Source: Candidatus Zipacnadia bacterium
GTDB taxonomy: Bacteria > Armatimonadota > Zipacnadia > Zipacnadales > UBA5352
DNA length: 51,769 nucleotides
Direction: 5' to 3'
NCBI GenBank assembly: GCA_029820945.1
Contig: JALGUJ010000019.1
Coordinates: 1 to 51,769 of the forward strand
Below the pieces are notes generated by a model. That model saw only the letters and a program-made list of their open reading frames with translations. It made no database searches and was not told the origin of the DNA. Made by a program: the position numbers and the translations under genes. Below, piece by piece: positions 49,007-51,769 of the stretch; position 1 is the first letter of the stretch; each line of letters opens with the position of its first letter.

Positions 49007-50017
49007 ATGGCACGTACGCAAATCAGAGAGAGGCGATCGATCATTCTGACCGCAGACAAAGTTAAGCAGGCCGCGAAGGCCATGGGCGCGGACCTGGTCG
49101 GCATCGGGACGCCCGACCGCTGGGAGGGCGCACCGGTCCAGATGGACCCCCGCTACATCATGCCCGAGGCGAAGTCGGTCATCACCTGCGCGTTCCGCAT
49201 CATGCGCGGGAGCCTGCGCGGGATCGAGGAGGGCACGTTCTTCTCGAACTACTCGTCGATGGGCTACGGTGGGCTGAACTGGCTGTACATTCCGCACACC
49301 ATGATCAACCTCGCCAAGTTCATCGAGGACTACGGCTACGAGGCGATCCCGCTCGGCCACCTGTCGCCGTGGCGTGCGATCACCAACGAGGGCGTGCTCA
49401 AGCCCGGCTTCTCGCGCCCGGTCGAGCCCGGCAAGCCCTGCCCGGACGTCATGGTGCACCTGCGCATCGCCGGCTACCTGTGCGGGCTGGGGGAGATCGG
49501 CTGGAGCAAGGTCTTCCTCACGCCCCGCTTCGGTCCGCGCCAGCGGCTGGGCGTGATGCTCACCGAGGCGCAGCTCGAGCCCGACCCGATCATGGAGCCC
49601 TACCTGTGCGACCGGTGCATGATGTGCGTCAAGGAGTGCCCGGGCGCGATCACGGCCGAGCGCTCGGTGCAGGTCACCCTCGCCGGTCGCGATGTGGAGT
49701 GGAACGACCTCGACACCGACCGCTGCCGCGACGCATTCCGGGGCGGGGAGTACGCTCAGGACGGCGAGCCGGCGGAGTACATGACTCACCGCGGCCAGGA
49801 GGGCATCAAGCCCGGACCGATCACGCCCTTCTACCGCAAGCCCAATAACGTGTACATCCACGGTGAGGCGATCTGCGGCGGCAAAGGCTGCATGCGCGCC
49901 TGCATGATCCATCTCGAGGAGCAGGGGAAGCTGGAGAACAGGTTCGAGACGCCATTCCGCCGCAAGCCACTGTGGCGGGTGGACTGGTCGGAGGAACCCG
50001 TGTACTCCGAGCAGTAG
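49007..50017 (+). CDS. QueG-like 4Fe-4S cluster protein, copy 2
   Basis: 336 residues, very similar to the protein at 46072 along its full length (the same FFSNYSSMGYGGLNWLYIPHTMIN and LTPRFGPRQRLGVMLTEA segments). The 4Fe-4S motif is Cys201, 204, 207, 211, with KGCMRACM again near the end. Differences concentrate between the cluster motif and the KGCMRACM segment (about 212-285), where substrate preference may have changed. ATG 49007 gives MARTQIRERRSIILTADKVK. The last 109 bases of similarity (49886-49994) differ from the first copy at only three positions. Confidence 0.82.
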   Translation: MARTQIRERRSIILTADKVKQAAKAMGADLVGIGTPDRWEGAPVQMDPRYIMPEAKSVITCAFRIMRGSLRGIEEGTFFSNYSSMGYGGLNWLYIPHTMINLAKFIEDYGYEAIPLGHLSPWRAITNEGVLKPGFSRPVEPGKPCPDVMVHLRIAGYLCGLGEIGWSKVFLTPRFGPRQRLGVMLTEAQLEPDPIMEPYLCDRCMMCVKECPGAITAERSVQVTLAGRDVEWNDLDTDRCRDAFRGGEYAQDGEPAEYMTHRGQEGIKPGPITPFYRKPNNVYIHGEAICGGKGCMRACMIHLEEQGKLENRFETPFRRKPLWRVDWSEEPVYSEQ

Positions 50018-50127
50018 CCCCGGGCGCAGCCTGAAACACGCGGGCAGGTGATCGGGGGGCCGGGCAGGAAACACCTCTGTGGCTGAGCGGAGCGCGCAGA
50101 CGACTATCGCAAAGAGGGAGACTGAGA

Positions 50128-50685
50128 ATGCGTGGGACAACCCTTCTGATCGTGGTGGCCCTTGTGACGCTGCCCTGCGTGGCCATGGCGCAATACGGCA
50201 TGGGCGCGTATGGGGAGGAGAGCAACGACATCCGGCTCCGGGTCGGCTGGTTCGACATGGGCGACGCGGACACGGGCCTGGGCATCGGCGCGGACTACAT
50301 GTTCAGAGCGATGAACACGGACTGGGTGGTCGGGGGCGAGTGGGGCGACGCTGACGGCGGCTCATCCGAGATGTCCGCCGAGGCGCAGGGGCAGGTCGGC
50401 AGCATCGACAGCTACTGGGGCGTGACCATCAACTGGATCGCGCGGCAGGACGCGCAGCCCACCTATGACAACATGAGCCCTCGGCTCTACTTCGGCGGCG
50501 GCGTGGGCTACTACGGCGTCACCGACGGCACCGAGGACGAGGCCATCGGTTACCAGGCGCTGCTCGGCGTGGACTTCGGCGAGGACTGGTTCATCGACGG
50601 CCGCTGGGTGCTGGGGACCGAGATGTTCGACGACACCTTCAACGTGGACGGCCCGCGCCTGAGCATCGGCTTCCGGTTCAAGTAG
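50128..50685 (+). CDS. Small outer-membrane beta-barrel-like protein
   Basis: 185 residues. The signal peptide (1-22, ending AMAQ) is followed by about eight amphipathic beta strands (IRLRVGWFDMGD, LGIGADYMFRAM, WVVGGEWGDADG, SYWGVTINWIARQ, PRLYFGGGVGYYGV, IGYQALLGVDFG, WFIDGRWVLGTEMF), with the final strand PRLSIGFRFK. The size and pattern fit an OmpA/OmpW-type 8-stranded barrel, although Lys follows the last Phe. The ATG has gagggag nine bases upstream. A strong hairpin follows the stop, so it is probably transcribed alone or as the end of the preceding unit. Confidence 0.7.
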   Translation: MRGTTLLIVVALVTLPCVAMAQYGMGAYGEESNDIRLRVGWFDMGDADTGLGIGADYMFRAMNTDWVVGGEWGDADGGSSEMSAEAQGQVGSIDSYWGVTINWIARQDAQPTYDNMSPRLYFGGGVGYYGVTDGTEDEAIGYQALLGVDFGEDWFIDGRWVLGTEMFDDTFNVDGPRLSIGFRFK

Positions 50686-50711
50686 GCGGCCTTGTAGCCA
50701 AGGACTCCGTG

Positions 50712-50742
50712 CGGCGGCCGGCCCGTGACGGGCCGGCCGCCG
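50712..50742 (+). terminator. GC-rich terminator-like hairpin
   Basis: A perfect 14-pair stem cggcggccggcccg with its complement around a three-base loop tga, 27 bases after the stop of the barrel gene. No T-run follows, but the stem is the strongest in this part of the window, and the next gene's ribosome site begins just after it. Confidence 0.6.
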
Positions 50743-50762
50743 ACCTTCAGGAGGAGCGCACC

Positions 50763-51769
50763 ATGCAGTTCGCCGTCGGCTATCAGCTCCCCACCGATGA
50801 CGACGAGCCGATCCTGGACGTGATCGAGGAGTACTCCGACCACATCGCGGAGGTCTACTTCCCGTGGGCGGACATGCCCTCGGGCCGCGCGCCGCTGGCG
50901 ACCCGGCACGGCTACACCGACTGGAGCACCCAGCGCCAGCTCGAGCGCGACCTGGCCCGGCTGCACGAGATGGGCATCCGCCTGGACGTGCTCTTCAACG
51001 CCGCCTGCTACGGTGGGCGGGCGATCAGCCAGTGGCTAGAGAACCAGGTGCGGTCGGTGCACGACTACCTGGAGCATATCATGGGCGGGGCCGACATCTG
51101 CACCACGACCTCGCCCTTCGTCGCGCGCACCGTTCAGAGGTACCACCCGCAGGTGGAGGTGCGCGCATCGGTCAACATGAGGATCGGCACCATCAAGGGG
51201 ATGCAGTACCTCGCCGATGTCTTCGACAGCTACCACGTCCAGCGCGAGTTCAACCGCGACCTCGGCCATCTGCGCGAGCTGAGACAGTGGGCGGATGAGC
51301 ACGGCAAGCGCCTGAGCATGCTGGCGAACTCCGGCTGCATGTGGAACTGCTCGGGGCAGTCCTTCCACGACAACATGGTGGCGCACGAGGCGGAGATCGA
51401 CGAGTGCCTCAACGTCACAGACTGGACCGCCCACACATGCTGGCGATACCTGCAGGATCGCGAGAACTGGGTGTCGGTGCTGCAGAACACCTGGGTCCGC
51501 CCCGAGGACCTGCACCACTACGAGGAGCTGTTCGAGGTCGTCAAGCTAGCGACGCGCATGCACGCGAGGCCGCGCATGGTGATCGACGCCTACGTGAACC
51601 GGTCTTTCCGGGGGAACCTGCTGGACCTGATGGAGCCGGGGTTCGGGCCGGCCTTCGCGCCGTGGATCATCGACAACACGCGCTTCCCGGACGACTGGTT
51701 CGAGCGCACCTCGACCTGCGACCGCCGCTGCCACGCCTGCGGCTACTGCAGCAAGGTGCTGGAGCAGGT
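50763..51769 (+). CDS. U32-peptidase-like protein, cut by the window end
   Basis: At least 335 residues; the frame is still open at the window end. The start MQFAVGYQLPTDDDEP and the alternating strand-helix pattern suggest a TIM-barrel-like fold. LANSGCMWNCSGQSFHDN (about 187-204, Cys192 and Cys196) resembles the conserved segment of U32-family proteins, and C-D-R-R-C-H-A-C-G-Y-C (Cys319, 323, 326, 329) would complete an iron-sulfur site. U32 relatives such as TrhP, RlhA and UbiU/V use 4Fe-4S clusters in RNA or quinone hydroxylation rather than peptide cleavage. aggaggag lies a few bases upstream of ATG 50763. The substrate is unknown. Confidence 0.7.
   Translation, partial: MQFAVGYQLPTDDDEPILDVIEEYSDHIAEVYFPWADMPSGRAPLATRHGYTDWSTQRQLERDLARLHEMGIRLDVLFNAACYGGRAISQWLENQVRSVHDYLEHIMGGADICTTTSPFVARTVQRYHPQVEVRASVNMRIGTIKGMQYLADVFDSYHVQREFNRDLGHLRELRQWADEHGKRLSMLANSGCMWNCSGQSFHDNMVAHEAEIDECLNVTDWTAHTCWRYLQDRENWVSVLQNTWVRPEDLHHYEELFEVVKLATRMHARPRMVIDAYVNRSFRGNLLDLMEPGFGPAFAPWIIDNTRFPDDWFERTSTCDRRCHACGYCSKVLEQ

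Overview
This is a high-GC bacterial window (about two-thirds G+C by eye). It carries signs of a Gram-negative, two-membrane envelope: a LolA-like protein, a TPR lipoprotein of BamD type, two predicted outer-membrane beta-barrels and many exported proteins. Families such as DUF6785-like membrane proteins, DUF6259-like and GH123/DUF4091-like exported enzymes, DUF3604/PHP proteins and QueG-like ferredoxin proteins are typical of little-studied environmental phyla (Armatimonadota, Hydrogenedentota, Planctomycetota/Lentisphaerota relatives). The phylum cannot be fixed from the sequence alone. I found no rRNA, tRNA, CRISPR array, insertion sequence or prophage.

Layout. 1-454: GC-rich direct repeats, then a uroporphyrinogen-decarboxylase-family gene. 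1.6-22.4 kb: mostly minus-strand genes for carbohydrate-directed proteins (GH123-like, beta-propellers, CBM9-glycosidase fusion, alpha/alpha barrel, ADP-ribosylglycohydrolase, porin-like barrel, DUF6259-like giant). These are interrupted by a plus-strand sulfatase-fold hydrolase whose nucleophile position is Thr and by an orphan hybrid histidine kinase. 22.6-27.7 kb: a plus-strand group of GHMP sugar kinase, phosphohexomutase paralog lacking its catalytic Ser, beta-helix protein and a second, intact phosphohexomutase. 27.7-30.6 kb: OsmC-like protein and a ruvC-ruvA-ruvB operon with a good sigma70-type promoter. 30.7-31.5 kb: a DUF3800 gene of visibly lower GC, probably acquired. 31.8-35.8 kb: PhnP-like metallo-hydrolase, DUF6785-like membrane protein and a duplicated jelly-roll protein.

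35.9-45.8 kb is the most unusual part. It is a minus-strand run starting at an extended -10 promoter: compact PBP4-like peptidase, ABC ATPase, ABC permease, LolA-like protein, a membrane protein with a sigma70-region-2-like N-terminus, a TPR lipoprotein with a C39-like C-terminal domain, a DEDD exonuclease, a single-pass helical protein and a Gfo/Idh/MocA oxidoreductase. Most neighbours overlap by 1-7 bases or sit close together. It reads as an uncharacterised cell-envelope or export operon.

46.1-51.8 kb: two near-identical QueG-like 4Fe-4S proteins flank a PHP/DUF3604 hydrolase, then come a small beta-barrel protein and a U32-peptidase-like gene cut by the window end.

How the genes may work together (inference): the left half looks like an extracellular glycan-degradation region feeding sugar phosphorylation and isomerisation (GHMP kinase, mutases). 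The right half looks like envelope assembly plus redox and metal-dependent enzymes of unknown substrate.
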